64,000 nucleotides of DNA from Nocardioides panzhihuensis (GTDB taxonomy: Bacteria; Actinomycetota; Actinomycetes; Propionibacteriales; Nocardioidaceae): the NCBI RefSeq assembly GCF_013408335.1, contig NZ_JACBZR010000001.1, positions 1,922,001 through 1,986,000 on the forward strand, read 5' to 3'. The notes beneath the pieces are model-generated. The model saw nothing but the letters and a program-made list of their open reading frames with translations, had not been told where the DNA came from and did no database searches. A program made the position numbers and the translations under genes. Of this stretch, positions 14,363 to 23,298 are shown in pieces (the stretch's first letter is position 1; each line of letters begins with the position of its first letter).

Positions 14363-15457
14363 GTGGACGCCAGAGAACTCGCCGATGCCCTGCCCGACGG
14401 TGTCGTCGTCGCCGATGCGGCCGGAGCGGTCGTCCTGGTCTCCGCCCTGGCCGGGCGGATGCTCGGCGTGGACCCGGGCGCGAGCCTGGGGCGGCCGCTG
14501 GGCGACGTACTCACCCTGAGCAACACCGAAGGGCAGACCTGGGCCGAGGCCAACCGGCCCTACGACACCTTGCGGACCGTCACCGGCACCCCCGAGCAGG
14601 CCTGGCTGCTGCCGGACGGCACCGAGGTGCTGGTCGTCTCGACGATCCGGCGCCCGTCCCTGAATGTGCCGGTCGACCAGGTCGCGATCTCGCTGCGCTC
14701 GGGCAGGGGCCGCAAGCGCCTGGACCGCGAGCGGTCCGACCTGGTCGCCACCGTCGCCCACGAGCTGCGCTCGCCGCTGACCGGGGTCAAGGGGTTCGTC
14801 CAGGCGCTCCTGAACCGGTGGGACAAGCTCAACGACGATCAGAAGAAGCTGATGCTCAAGACGGTCGCCTCCGACTCCGACCGGCTCTCGAGGCTGATCG
14901 CCGAGCTCCTCGACGTCGCCCGGATCGACACCGGTCGGCTGCAGCTCTATCCGCGCGCCAGCGACGCGACCGTGCTGGTCACCCGGGTGGTCGAGTCGGT
15001 GCGGTCGGCCACCTCGCGGCCGATCGAGCTCCATGTCGAGGGCGGCATCGACGGCGGCATCGAGGGCGGCATCGACGGCGGGATCGACGGCGCGGCCGAG
15101 GACGAGCTGGAGATCCACGCCGACCCGGACAAGTTCACCCAGGTCGTCACCAACCTCGTCGAGAACGCCGTACGCCACGGTGACGGTGTCGTCACCGTGA
15201 GCCTGAGTGCGTCGCCGGACGACCCCGCCCAGGTCCTGCTGGTCGTCGAGGACCACGGTGAGGGCATCCCTGCCGAGCTCCGCCAGCGCGTGTTCACGAA
15301 GTTCTGGAAGCACGGTGCCCGCGGCGGCTCCGGCCTGGGGCTCTACATCGTCGGCGGCCTCACCCACGCCCACGGTGGCACGGTCAGGATCGCTGACGCC
15401 GACAGCGGCGGCGCCCGGATCGAGGTCACCTGGCCCAGGGAGCAGCCCGCCACCTGA
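14363..15457 (+). CDS. PAS-HisKA sensor histidine kinase (soluble, orphan)
   Basis: A 364-residue kinase without membrane segments. A PAS-like sensor (residues 1-115) is followed by the H-box VAHELRSPLTGVKGF with phospho-acceptor H133, and the HATPase domain with N-box QVVTNLVENAVRHG (about 259-272), G1 VEDHGEGIP (about 295-303) and G2 GSGLGLYIVGG (about 321-331). Between DHp and N-box sits a Gly-Ile-Asp-rich insert coded by a 12-bp tandem repeat (15038-15097). No response regulator is adjacent, so the partner is elsewhere. GTG 14363 is the start used; the region before it is the MITE-like element. Confidence 0.9.
   Translation: MDARELADALPDGVVVADAAGAVVLVSALAGRMLGVDPGASLGRPLGDVLTLSNTEGQTWAEANRPYDTLRTVTGTPEQAWLLPDGTEVLVVSTIRRPSLNVPVDQVAISLRSGRGRKRLDRERSDLVATVAHELRSPLTGVKGFVQALLNRWDKLNDDQKKLMLKTVASDSDRLSRLIAELLDVARIDTGRLQLYPRASDATVLVTRVVESVRSATSRPIELHVEGGIDGGIEGGIDGGIDGAAEDELEIHADPDKFTQVVTNLVENAVRHGDGVVTVSLSASPDDPAQVLLVVEDHGEGIPAELRQRVFTKFWKHGARGGSGLGLYIVGGLTHAHGGTVRIADADSGGARIEVTWPREQPAT
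15038..15097 (+). repeat. 12-bp in-frame tandem repeat in the kinase gene
   Basis: Five consecutive 12-base units (15038, 15050, 15062, 15074, 15086) of the form GASGGCGGCATC, the last degenerate, encode repeated E/D-G-G-I. They insert about 16 residues between two beta strands of the ATPase domain. Copy number could change by slippage without a frameshift. Confidence 0.85.
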
Positions 15458-15491
15458 GACTGAGACCGCCGGGCTTGGCGGCTCGGCGGGC

Positions 15492-17591
15492 TCAGGCGCG
15501 GGAGCGGGCCAGCAGGAAGATGAAGTACGGCGCGCCGATGAGCGCGACGACGAGGCCGGCGGGGACCTGCGCAGGGCTGATCGCGGTGCGGCCGATGGTG
15601 TCGGCGACCACGAGGAGCAACGCCCCGACCAGGATGGCGACCGGGACGACCCGCGCGCTTCGTGCGCCGACGAGCGCCCGGGCGATGTGCGGGGCGACCA
15701 GGCCCACGAAGCCGACGACGCCGACCGCGGAGACAGCCATCGCGGTGAGCACCGCGGCAGTCAGCAGGATCAGCAGCCGAGCCCGCTCCGAGGAGACCCC
15801 GACGAGCCGCGGCGTGTCCTCGTCCAGCGTGAGCAGGTCGAGCTCGCGGCGTACCACGAAGGCGATCGGGATCGCGGCAGCCAGGGCGACGGCGACCGGG
15901 ATGACCTGCTCCCAGCTGCGACCGTAGGTAGAGCCGGAGAGCCAGGTGTAGATCCGCGGCGTGTCCCAGGGGTTGGAGCGCACCAGCAGGAAGGTGCTGA
16001 GGGAGACCGATCCGTACCAGACGCCGATGCCGATGAGCACCAGCCGGTCGGTGTCGATCCCGTGTCGCCAGGCCAGGCCGTAGACGAGGCCGAAGGCGAC
16101 CAGCGCACCCACTGTCGCGGCGATGAGCACGGACGTGGTCGATGCGGCGGCGGAGGTGCCGCCGCTCCAGCCCGTCGACAGACCGGTCACCACGACGACC
16201 GCGCCCACGCCCGCACCGCCGGTGATGCCGAGGATCCCGGGCTCCGCCAGCGGGTTGCGGCAGGTGGCCTGGACGAAGGAGCCGGCGAGCGCCAGGGCGC
16301 CTCCGGCGAGTACGGCCGCGGCGACACGTGGCGCCCGCTCGTCGAGCGCGAACTGGACCAGCGGGATGCCCTCGCCCTGCAACCAGGCGACGATGTCGCC
16401 GGTGTAGAGCCACTGGTGGCCGGCGAGCAGAGCGACCACGATGGCACCGAGGGTCAGGGCGAGCAGGACGACGAGAACGACGAGGAACCGGAGCCGGCTG
16501 CGGATCGTGACGGCGGCGCCGGGCGGTCGGCGGGTGGGGCCGGAGTCGCGTCCGCCGCGAGCCAGGAGCACCATCACGATGGCGCCGGCGATCGTCGTGG
16601 TCACCCCGGTCGGGACGGACATGGCCTCGTCCGGGCCCAGGGCGGCGCGGACGACGACGTCCGCGACGACGACGACGAGCGCGCCCACGAGGCCCGCGGC
16701 CGGCAGCAGCACCGCATGCCGGTTCAGGGCCGGGACGAACCGGCCCAGCAGACGCACCAAGACCGGGGCACAGAGACCGACGAAGCCGATCGGCCCCGCC
16801 AGGGTGACCGCCGCCGAGGTGAGCAGCACCGCGAGGATCGTCCCGATCGCCCGGGTTGAGCGGACCGGCACGCCGAGGACCGAGGCGGCGTCGTCGCCCG
16901 CGGAGAGCAGGTCGAGCCGGCGCGCCAGCAGCAGACCGGCGACCGTCGCGACTATCACCACCGGAGCCACCTGCCAGAACGCCTGCAGCCCGAGCTGGCT
17001 CAGTGATCCGCTGCCCCAGGCGAACAGGCTCGTCGTCTCCTCCGCGTAGAGGATGAGGAGCGTCGACGTACCGGCCTGGAGGGCGAGCGCGACGGCGGAC
17101 CCGGCCAGGATGAGGCGGGTCGTGGACGTGCCTGCGCCACCGGCGAGAGCGAGCACGATGCCGGCGGCCACCAGGCCGCCGAGGAACGCCGTGATGCCCG
17201 ACGCCCACAGGGGCACCGAGAGACCGAACGCGGCGACCAGCGTCACCGCGAAGTAGGCCCCACCGGTCACGGCCAGCGTGTCGGGAGAGGCCATCGCGTT
17301 GCGGGCGAGCGACTGGAGGAGCGCCCCGGCGACGCCGAGGGCGAACCCGACCGCGATGCCCGCGGCGAGACGTGGGATCCGCGAGCCGGTGATGATGTCC
17401 ATCGTCGACGCGGTCGCGCCGTGGATCTGCTCCCGCCCGAGCATCGCGTCGAGGAAGTCGGCGGGGCCGACCCCGGAGGTGCCCTGGGTGAGGTGCCAGC
17501 CGGCGGTCAGCAGCAGCCCGGCGAGCAGGCACAGGAGGACGACAGAGGCCCCTCCGGCACCCGCCCGCGGGGCGTTGGCGGCATCGGTCAC
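15492..17591 (-). CDS. Fused FecCD-type siderophore ABC permease (FhuB-like)
   Basis: A 699-residue inner-membrane permease made of two FecCD halves in one chain (about 20-335 and 365-690), each with about ten hydrophobic segments. Each half has the ATPase-contact glycine region (FALGVAGALLQSLARN in the first half; AGSFVQATCRNPLAEPGILGITGGAG in the second). FhuB of enterobacteria is built the same way, whereas most actinobacterial systems use separate genes. It imports a ferric siderophore together with the adjacent binding lipoprotein and ATPase. The GTG/ATG overlap of 4 bases with the lipoprotein gene indicates translational coupling. Confidence 0.92.
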   Translation of the reverse strand: MTDAANAPRAGAGGASVVLLCLLAGLLLTAGWHLTQGTSGVGPADFLDAMLGREQIHGATASTMDIITGSRIPRLAAGIAVGFALGVAGALLQSLARNAMASPDTLAVTGGAYFAVTLVAAFGLSVPLWASGITAFLGGLVAAGIVLALAGGAGTSTTRLILAGSAVALALQAGTSTLLILYAEETTSLFAWGSGSLSQLGLQAFWQVAPVVIVATVAGLLLARRLDLLSAGDDAASVLGVPVRSTRAIGTILAVLLTSAAVTLAGPIGFVGLCAPVLVRLLGRFVPALNRHAVLLPAAGLVGALVVVVADVVVRAALGPDEAMSVPTGVTTTIAGAIVMVLLARGGRDSGPTRRPPGAAVTIRSRLRFLVVLVVLLALTLGAIVVALLAGHQWLYTGDIVAWLQGEGIPLVQFALDERAPRVAAAVLAGGALALAGSFVQATCRNPLAEPGILGITGGAGVGAVVVVTGLSTGWSGGTSAAASTTSVLIAATVGALVAFGLVYGLAWRHGIDTDRLVLIGIGVWYGSVSLSTFLLVRSNPWDTPRIYTWLSGSTYGRSWEQVIPVAVALAAAIPIAFVVRRELDLLTLDEDTPRLVGVSSERARLLILLTAAVLTAMAVSAVGVVGFVGLVAPHIARALVGARSARVVPVAILVGALLLVVADTIGRTAISPAQVPAGLVVALIGAPYFIFLLARSRA

Positions 17592-18604
17592 TTGTCGAGC
17601 AGGTCCACGTACGCGTCCAGCACCTGCTCGGCGGAGCGGGGACCCCCGAAGGTCCAGATGCCCGCGGGGAAGGCGTGGTCGCGGCCCTCGCTCACGGCGG
17701 GGATCGACTTCCAGACCTTGTTCTTGGCCAGCTCGGCGTTGACGTCACCGGCGGGGTCGACGGTGCCGGTGTGGAAGAAGGTGGCCTCACCGAGCGTGGT
17801 CATGCCCTCGATGTCGGTCTGTCCGAGGCCGTACGCCGGGTCGACCTTGCCCGTCCAGGCGTTCTTCAGGCCGATCTCCTCGCCGAGCTCGCCGATCAGC
17901 GAACCCTGACCGAAGGGGCGGATGGCGACGTTGGCGCCGTCGACCCAGCCGTCGTAGTAGACGAACTCGGTCCCCGCGGCACCGGCGTCGGCGACAGCCT
18001 TCTTCGACTCGGCGATCTTGTCGTCGAGCTCGCCGACGACCTTTTCGGCCTGCTCCTCACGGCCGGTCGCCTCGGCGATCATCTCGAAGGTGGTCACCAT
18101 GTTGCCGACGGGGTCCTTGGCGTCCGCTCCCTTGGTGGCGAGGACCGGGACGTCGTACTCGGCGAGCTGCTCGAGGATCTCGTCCTCGGCGGTGTAGGCC
18201 TCGACGACGATCAGATCGGGGTTGGTGCCGAAGAGCGTCTCCAGGTTCGGCTCGCCGCGGGTGCCGACCTCGGTGGCACTCTCGGGGAGCTCCTCGGCGG
18301 AGTCCCAGGTGCGGAAGCCCTCGCCGTCGGCGACCGCGACCGGGTCGACGCAGAGGGTGAGCAGGTCCTCGGTCTGCTGCCACTCGAGCACCGCGACCCG
18401 CTCGGCGGGCTTGTCGAGCTCGACCTTGTTGCCGAAGGCGTCGGTCAGGCTGACCGGGCCGGTGGAGGTCGCGACGTCCTCGCAGCCAGCGGTCGCCTTC
18501 TTCTCGGACCCACCGGAGTCGGCGGCGGTCGTGGTCTGTCCGCAGGCGGCCAGCATCAGGGCGCCGGCCGCCGTCAGGGCAGCAGTCGTCGTACGTCGAA
18601 ACAT
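17588..18604 (-). CDS. Siderophore-binding lipoprotein
   Basis: A 338-residue periplasmic-binding-protein-like lipoprotein. The signal peptide ends in the lipobox LAAC with lipidated C21. After a Ser/Thr/Lys linker, the helical-backbone PeriBP fold of FecB/BtuF type follows, with typical strings RVAVLEWQQTEDLLTL, LETLFGTNPDLIVVEAY and the second-lobe TEFVYYDGW. It captures the ferric siderophore and hands it to the fused permease. ATG 18604 is preferred over ATG 18610 because GAGGA sits 6 bases before it but directly abuts the other. It lies between the ATPase gene (32-base gap) and the permease gene (4-base overlap). Confidence 0.92.
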   Translation of the reverse strand: MFRRTTTAALTAAGALMLAACGQTTTAADSGGSEKKATAGCEDVATSTGPVSLTDAFGNKVELDKPAERVAVLEWQQTEDLLTLCVDPVAVADGEGFRTWDSAEELPESATEVGTRGEPNLETLFGTNPDLIVVEAYTAEDEILEQLAEYDVPVLATKGADAKDPVGNMVTTFEMIAEATGREEQAEKVVGELDDKIAESKKAVADAGAAGTEFVYYDGWVDGANVAIRPFGQGSLIGELGEEIGLKNAWTGKVDPAYGLGQTDIEGMTTLGEATFFHTGTVDPAGDVNAELAKNKVWKSIPAVSEGRDHAFPAGIWTFGGPRSAEQVLDAYVDLLDK

Positions 18605-18636
18605 CGTCATTCCTCTTCGTGTTCGTGTCCGCCGGC

Positions 18637-19434
18637 TCAGAGCCGGGCGTGATGCCTGCCGCGTGGCTCGACCCGGACGCGCCCGGTCTCCAGATCGGAG
18701 GTCACCTCGATCGGGAGCCCGTACACCTCGGAGAGGTGTTCGGCGGTGAGCACGTCGGCGGGTTCGCCGACGGCGTGCACATCGCCGTGGTGCAGCAGTA
18801 CGACCTGGTCCGCCACTGCGGCGGTCTGGTTCAGGTCGTGCAGGACGACGCCGATGGCCGTCCCATGGTGGTCCGCGAGGTCGCGGACCAGGTCAAGGAT
18901 CTCGACCTGGTAGCGCAGGTCGAGATGGTTGGTGGGCTCGTCCAGGAGCAGCACGCCGGTGTCTTGGGCCAGGCAGCTGGCCAGCCACACCCGCTGCAGC
19001 TCACCCCCGGAGAGCTGGTCGACCGAGCGGTCCGCCATCTTGGCGGTCCCGGTGAGCTCCATCGCCCGACCGATGCTCGCCAGGTCCTCCTCCGTCAGCG
19101 CGGCGAAGCGCCGCCGGTGGGGGTGGCGCCCGAAGCCGACGACGTCGCGGACGGTCAGGCCGGAGGGGTGCGGCCGGGACTGGGAGAGCAGCGTGACCTT
19201 GCGCGCGAACGCCCGCGCGTTCAGCGGCGCGCTGTCGGCGCCCTCGATCTGGACCGACCCGGAGGTCACCCGGTGCAGCCGGGCCAGGGAGCGCAGCACG
19301 GTGGACTTTCCGGAGCCGTTCGGCCCGATCAGCGCGGTCACCCGGCCCGACTCGAGACCGATCGAGACGCCATGGACCACCGTGGCACGGGCGTAGCCGA
19401 GGACGAGGTCATGACCGGAAAGGGCGGGGGGCAT
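18637..19434 (-). CDS. Siderophore ABC transporter ATP-binding protein
   Basis: A 265-residue FepC/FecE-type ATPase. Walker A GPNGSGKST (37-45), signature LSGGELQRVWLA (141-152), Walker B VLLLDEPTNHLD (161-172) and the switch region LHDLNQ are all intact. It is first in the iron-uptake operon. An IdeR/DtxR-like box at 19439-19457 lies 5 bases upstream of the start, so iron-replete repression is likely. There is no siderophore biosynthesis cluster in the window, so the ligand may be a xenosiderophore or made elsewhere. Confidence 0.93.
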   Translation of the reverse strand: MPPALSGHDLVLGYARATVVHGVSIGLESGRVTALIGPNGSGKSTVLRSLARLHRVTSGSVQIEGADSAPLNARAFARKVTLLSQSRPHPSGLTVRDVVGFGRHPHRRRFAALTEEDLASIGRAMELTGTAKMADRSVDQLSGGELQRVWLASCLAQDTGVLLLDEPTNHLDLRYQVEILDLVRDLADHHGTAIGVVLHDLNQTAAVADQVVLLHHGDVHAVGEPADVLTAEHLSEVYGLPIEVTSDLETGRVRVEPRGRHHARL

Positions 19435-19438
19435 GAGG

Positions 19439-19457
19439 TGAGGCTAGCCTAACTAAG
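19439..19457 (-). promoter_or_regulatory. DtxR/IdeR-type iron box
   Basis: Read on the minus strand, the 19 bases begin CTTAGTTAGGCTAGCC and match the IdeR consensus TTAGGTTAGGCTAACCTAA at about 15 of 19 positions, with the core GTTAGGCTA intact. It lies immediately upstream of the siderophore ATPase start. Iron-loaded DtxR/IdeR would be expected to repress the three-gene uptake operon from here. Confidence 0.7.
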
Positions 19458-19557
19458 TCCTTTACTGTCTAGAGGGGCTCGACATTCGGTCAGCCGATTC
19501 CGGGGCCGGCGACACCCTTCACCGGTTACCGGTTCGCGTCACGGGCCGCGGGATTCC

Positions 19558-19585
19558 TAGACTGTCGCCAGAGATCGCGATCTCT
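19558..19585 (+). promoter_or_regulatory. Candidate pheS promoter and 16-bp palindrome
   Basis: TAGACT at 19558-19563 is a plausible -10, with no convincing -35. Just downstream, AGAGATCG/CGATCTCT forms a perfect 16-bp palindrome (19570-19585), close to the predicted transcription start and 27 bases before the pheS ATG. It could be an operator or a leader hairpin. No T-box features were seen. Confidence 0.4.
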
Positions 19586-19612
19586 TAACACTCGACGCGA
19601 CGAAAGCCAGTG

Positions 19613-20734
19613 ATGTCCGGTCCCAACACCGACTATGACCCGGTAGAGGTCACACCCTTGAAGGCTGAGGAGGTCGAGGCTGCGCGCGATGCTGCGCTGA
19701 AGGCCATCGACGCCGCGACCAGTCTCGAGGAGCTCAAGCAGACACGGCTCGACCACGCCGGCGACCGTTCGCCGCTGGCCCTGGCCAACCGCGAGATCGG
19801 CGCGCTGCCGCCGGCAGCGCGCAAGGAGGCCGGCCAGCGCGTCGGCAAGGCGCGTGGCGCGGTCAACCAGGCGCTCGCGGCGCGGCAGAAGGTGCTCGAG
19901 GCCGAGCACGAGGCGCGGATGCTGGTGGAGGAGACCGTCGACGTGACGCTCCCGACCGACCGGCAGCCGACCGGTGGGCGACACCCGCTCACCACCGGCG
20001 CCGAATACATCGCCGACATCTTCGTGGCGATGGGCTGGGAGGTCGCCGAGGGCCCGCTCATCGAGGCCGAGTGGCTCAACTTCGACGCCCTCAACCTGGG
20101 CCCGGACCACCCGGCCCGCACCATGCAGGACACCTTCTGGACCGAGCCTGCCGAGAACCACGTGGTTCTCCGGACCCACACCTCGCCCGTCCAGGCACGG
20201 ACGATGCTCACCCGCGAGGCGCCGATCTACGTGGTGTGCCCGGGACGGGTCTTCCGCACCGACGAGTACGACGCGACCCACTCGCCGATGTTCCACCAGG
20301 TCGAGGGCCTCGCCATCGACGAGGGCATCTCGATGGCGAACCTGAAGGGCACCCTGGACCACTTCGCCAGCCAGATGTTCGGCGAGGGCATCGTGACCCG
20401 GTTCCGGCCGTCGTACTTCCCCTTCACCGAGCCCTCCGCCGAGGTCGACCTGACCTGCTTCGTCTGCCGTGGCGCCCAGGTCGTCGATGCCGGAGACGGT
20501 CAGACCATCACCTGCCGAACCTGCAAGGGCGAGGGTTGGATCGAGTGGGGCGGCTGCGGGATCGTGAACCCGCGCGTGCTGGTCGCGTGCGGTGTCGACC
20601 CCGAGAAGTACAGCGGATTCGCGTTCGGGATGGGCATCGACCGCACCCTGATGTTCCGCACCGGCCTGTCCGACCTGCGCACCCTCTTCGAGGGCGACGT
20701 CCGGCTTACTACTGCTTTCGGGAGTGAACTGTGA
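19613..20734 (+). CDS. pheS: Phenylalanyl-tRNA synthetase alpha subunit
   Basis: Catalytic alpha chain (373 residues) of the alpha2-beta2 enzyme that charges tRNA-Phe. The N-terminal coiled-coil arm (about 18-100) is followed by the class II core: [12 protein letters not shown] (motif 1/2 region), [25 protein letters not shown] (motif 2) and [17 protein letters not shown] (motif 3). A zinc-ribbon-like insertion with CFVC (C282, C285) and CRTC (C301, C304) is characteristic of actinobacterial PheS. ATG 19613 is used; a GTG three bases earlier is in frame. The stop overlaps pheT by 4 bases. Confidence 0.97.
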   Translation: MSGPNTDYDPVEVTPLKAEEVEAARDAALKAIDAATSLEELKQTRLDHAGDRSPLALANREIGALPPAARKEAGQRVGKARGAVNQALAARQKVLEAEHEARMLVEETVDVTLPTDRQPTGGRHPLTTGAEYIADIFVAMGWEVAEGPLIEAEWLNFDALNLGPDHPARTMQDTFWTEPAENHVVLRTHTSPVQARTMLTREAPIYVVCPGRVFRTDEYDATHSPMFHQVEGLAIDEGISMANLKGTLDHFASQMFGEGIVTRFRPSYFPFTEPSAEVDLTCFVCRGAQVVDAGDGQTITCRTCKGEGWIEWGGCGIVNPRVLVACGVDPEKYSGFAFGMGIDRTLMFRTGLSDLRTLFEGDVRLTTAFGSEL

Positions 20735-23220
20735 AGGCCCCCCTCTCCTGGATCAAGGAGTACGTCTCGCTGCCCGACGAGCTCGGCATCGAGGAGATCA
20801 CCGACCGGCTGACCGCGCTCGGCCTCAAGCTGGAGGCGATCGAGACCTCGGGTGCCGGCATCGAGGGTCCGCTCGTGGTGGGCCAGGTGCTCACCCAGGA
20901 GCCCGAGCCGCAGAAGAACGGCAAGGTCATCAACTGGTGCACCGTCGACGTCGGCTCGGCGAACGGGACGGGAGAGCCGCAGGGGATCGTCTGCGGTGCG
21001 CACAACTTCAAGCCCGGCGACAAGGTCGTGGTGATCCTGCCCGGCGGCGTGCTGCCGGGCAACTTCCAGATCTCGGCGCGCAAGACCTACGGCCACATGT
21101 CGGCCGGGATGATCTGCTCCGCGCGTGAGCTCGGGCTGGGGGAGGAGGCCGACGGCATCATCGTGCTGCCGGCGGACGCCCCCGCGCCCGGGACCGACGC
21201 GCGCGAGGTGCTCGGGCTCGGTGAGGAGATCATCGAGTTCGAGATCAACCCCGACCGCGCCTACGCGCTCTCGATGCGCGGCATCGCGCGCGACGCCGCG
21301 CTGGGCTTCGACGTGCCCTTCCACGACCCGGCTCAGATCGACTTCCCCGTGGCCGACGGATCGGGCTACCCGGTCCGGCTCGAGGACGACGCCTGCGACT
21401 ACTTCGTCACGCGCGTGATCACCGGGTTCGACCCGACGGCGCCGACGCCGGAGTTCATCGTGAAGCGGCTGGAGGCCACCGGCGTACGTTCCATCTCGCT
21501 GGCCGTCGACGTCTCCAACTACGTGATGATGGAGCTCGGCCAGCCGACGCACTGCTACGACAGGGCCAAGCTGTCCGGCGACATCGTGGTGCGGCGTGCG
21601 GGCGAGGGCGAGAAGATCACCACGCTCGACGACGTCGTGCGTGAGCTGTCGCCCGAGGACCTGCTGATCACCGACGGCTCCGGCCCGATCGGCATCGCCG
21701 GTGTCATGGGCGGGGCGTCGACCGAGATCTCGGAGACGACCACGGAGATCGTGGTCGAGGCCGCGCACTTCGACCCGACCACCGTCTTCCGCTCCCAGAA
21801 GCGCCACAAGCTGCCCTCGGAGGCCTCCAAGCGTTTCGAGCGCGGGGTCGACCCGCTGCTGCCGCCGGTCGCGGCGCAGCGCGTCGTCGAGCTGCTCGTC
21901 GAGCACGGTGGCGGCCAGGCCGTCGGCGTCTCCGAGGTCGGCCCGGGCGCGTCGCCCGAGACGCGTGAGCCGCTGAAGACGATCACCATCCCCGTCGACC
22001 TGCCGGCTCGCATCATCGGGCTCGACATCGACGAGGCGACGGTGGTGAAGTCGCTCGAGCTGATCGGTGCCGGCGTGACCGTGTCGGGCGACTCGCTGAC
22101 CGCGACCGTCCCGACCTACCGGGTCGACCTCACCGACCCCTACGACCTGGTCGAGGAGGTCGCCCGCATCGTCGGCTACGACAAGGTCCCCTCGGTGCTG
22201 CCGCGCCGGGCGACCGGTGGTGGGCTGACCCGCGCTCAGCAGCTGCGCCGCCGGATCGGGCGTGCCCTGGCCGGCGCCGGGCTGGTCGAGGTCGTCGACT
22301 TCCCGTTCGTGGGCGAGGCCGACTTCGATCGTCTCGGGCTGCCCGCCGACGACGTCCTGCGGCACACCGTGAAGCTGGCCAACCCGCTCAGCAGCGAGGA
22401 GCCCGGCTACACCACGACACTGCTCCCGGGCCTGCTGAAGGTCGCTGCCCGCAACATCTCCCGAGGTCAGGACGGGGTCTCTCTCTTCGAGACCGCGACC
22501 GTCGCCTTCCCGGTCGACCAGGCGGCGCCGATTTACGGTGTCGACCGGCGGCCGTCGGCCGAGGAGATGGAGAAGCTCCTCGCCGCGATCCCGCGTCAGC
22601 CGCTGCACCTCGCCGTCGTGCTCGCCGGGGAGCGTACGAAGGGCGGCTGGTGGGGCGCTGCCGAGACCGCTTCGTGGTCCGACGCCATCGACGTCGTACG
22701 TCGCCTGGGCGCCGAGCTCGGTGTCCCCGTCGAGGTCGCCTCGGCCTCGCGGGCGCCGTGGCACCCGGGTCGCTGCGCGGTCGTCTCTGTCGACGGTGTC
22801 GAGTTCGGCCACGCCGGTGAGCTGCACCCCAACGTGTGCAAGGCGTTCGGCCTGCCTGCCCGCTCGGCCGCGGTCGAGATCGACCTGGATCACCTGATCT
22901 CGAAGGTGCCCGCCACCGCCGCCGGCCCGGTCTTCTCGACCATGCCGGTGGCGAAGGAGGACGTCGCGCTGACGGTGTCCGTCAACGTCACCGTCGCTGC
23001 CGTCGAGGCGGCGCTGCGCGAGGGTGCCGGCGAGCTGCTGGAGACCGTCCGGCTCTTCGACGTCTATGAGGGTGACCAGGTCGGCGAGGGCAAGAAGTCG
23101 CTCGCCTTCGCGCTGCGATTCCGCGCTCCGGACCGCACGCTGAAGGCCGAGGAGACCGCGGCCGCGCGTGAGGCGGCGGTCGCCAAGGCTGCCGAGCTGA
23201 CCGGCGCCGTCCAGCGCTGA
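20731..23220 (+). CDS. pheT: Phenylalanyl-tRNA synthetase beta subunit
   Basis: An 829-residue beta chain, the usual length. Domains in order: an N-terminal EMAP/tRNA-binding OB fold (about 40-160, with [10 protein letters not shown]), B3/B4 editing domain (about 210-400, removing mischarged Tyr-tRNA-Phe), the B5 domain, a catalytic-like core, and the C-terminal anticodon-binding FDX-ACB domain ending [20 protein letters not shown]. It starts at a GTG within the pheS stop. A strong bidirectional terminator follows at 23245-23280. Confidence 0.97.
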   Translation: MKAPLSWIKEYVSLPDELGIEEITDRLTALGLKLEAIETSGAGIEGPLVVGQVLTQEPEPQKNGKVINWCTVDVGSANGTGEPQGIVCGAHNFKPGDKVVVILPGGVLPGNFQISARKTYGHMSAGMICSARELGLGEEADGIIVLPADAPAPGTDAREVLGLGEEIIEFEINPDRAYALSMRGIARDAALGFDVPFHDPAQIDFPVADGSGYPVRLEDDACDYFVTRVITGFDPTAPTPEFIVKRLEATGVRSISLAVDVSNYVMMELGQPTHCYDRAKLSGDIVVRRAGEGEKITTLDDVVRELSPEDLLITDGSGPIGIAGVMGGASTEISETTTEIVVEAAHFDPTTVFRSQKRHKLPSEASKRFERGVDPLLPPVAAQRVVELLVEHGGGQAVGVSEVGPGASPETREPLKTITIPVDLPARIIGLDIDEATVVKSLELIGAGVTVSGDSLTATVPTYRVDLTDPYDLVEEVARIVGYDKVPSVLPRRATGGGLTRAQQLRRRIGRALAGAGLVEVVDFPFVGEADFDRLGLPADDVLRHTVKLANPLSSEEPGYTTTLLPGLLKVAARNISRGQDGVSLFETATVAFPVDQAAPIYGVDRRPSAEEMEKLLAAIPRQPLHLAVVLAGERTKGGWWGAAETASWSDAIDVVRRLGAELGVPVEVASASRAPWHPGRCAVVSVDGVEFGHAGELHPNVCKAFGLPARSAAVEIDLDHLISKVPATAAGPVFSTMPVAKEDVALTVSVNVTVAAVEAALREGAGELLETVRLFDVYEGDQVGEGKKSLAFALRFRAPDRTLKAEETAAAREAAVAKAAELTGAVQR

Positions 23221-23244
23221 CGGCCCAACTCGACCGACTCGACC

Positions 23245-23280
23245 GAGGAGGGCGCCCACATCCGTGCGGGCGCCCTCCTC
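23245..23280. terminator. Bidirectional terminator between pheT and the acyltransferase gene
   Basis: A perfect 13-bp stem: GAGGAGGGCGCCC (23245-23257) and GGGCGCCCTCCTC (23268-23280) with a 10-base loop. It lies between convergent genes and probably ends both. There is no U-tract. Confidence 0.8.
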
Positions 23281-23298
23281 GCGGTCTGTGTGCGGCTC

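Noticed and set aside
15492..19434. Siderophore biosynthetic gene cluster
   Set aside because: Only uptake components (ATPase, lipoprotein, permease) are present; no NRPS or NIS synthetase gene is nearby.
19458..19612. T-box riboswitch before pheS
   Set aside because: The leader is too short and no T-box consensus or specifier stem could be found; only a 16-bp palindrome is present.
20500..23259. 919-codon minus-strand frame opposite pheT
   Set aside because: Shadow of pheT: repetitive Gly/Arg/Asp composition and no recognisable motif.
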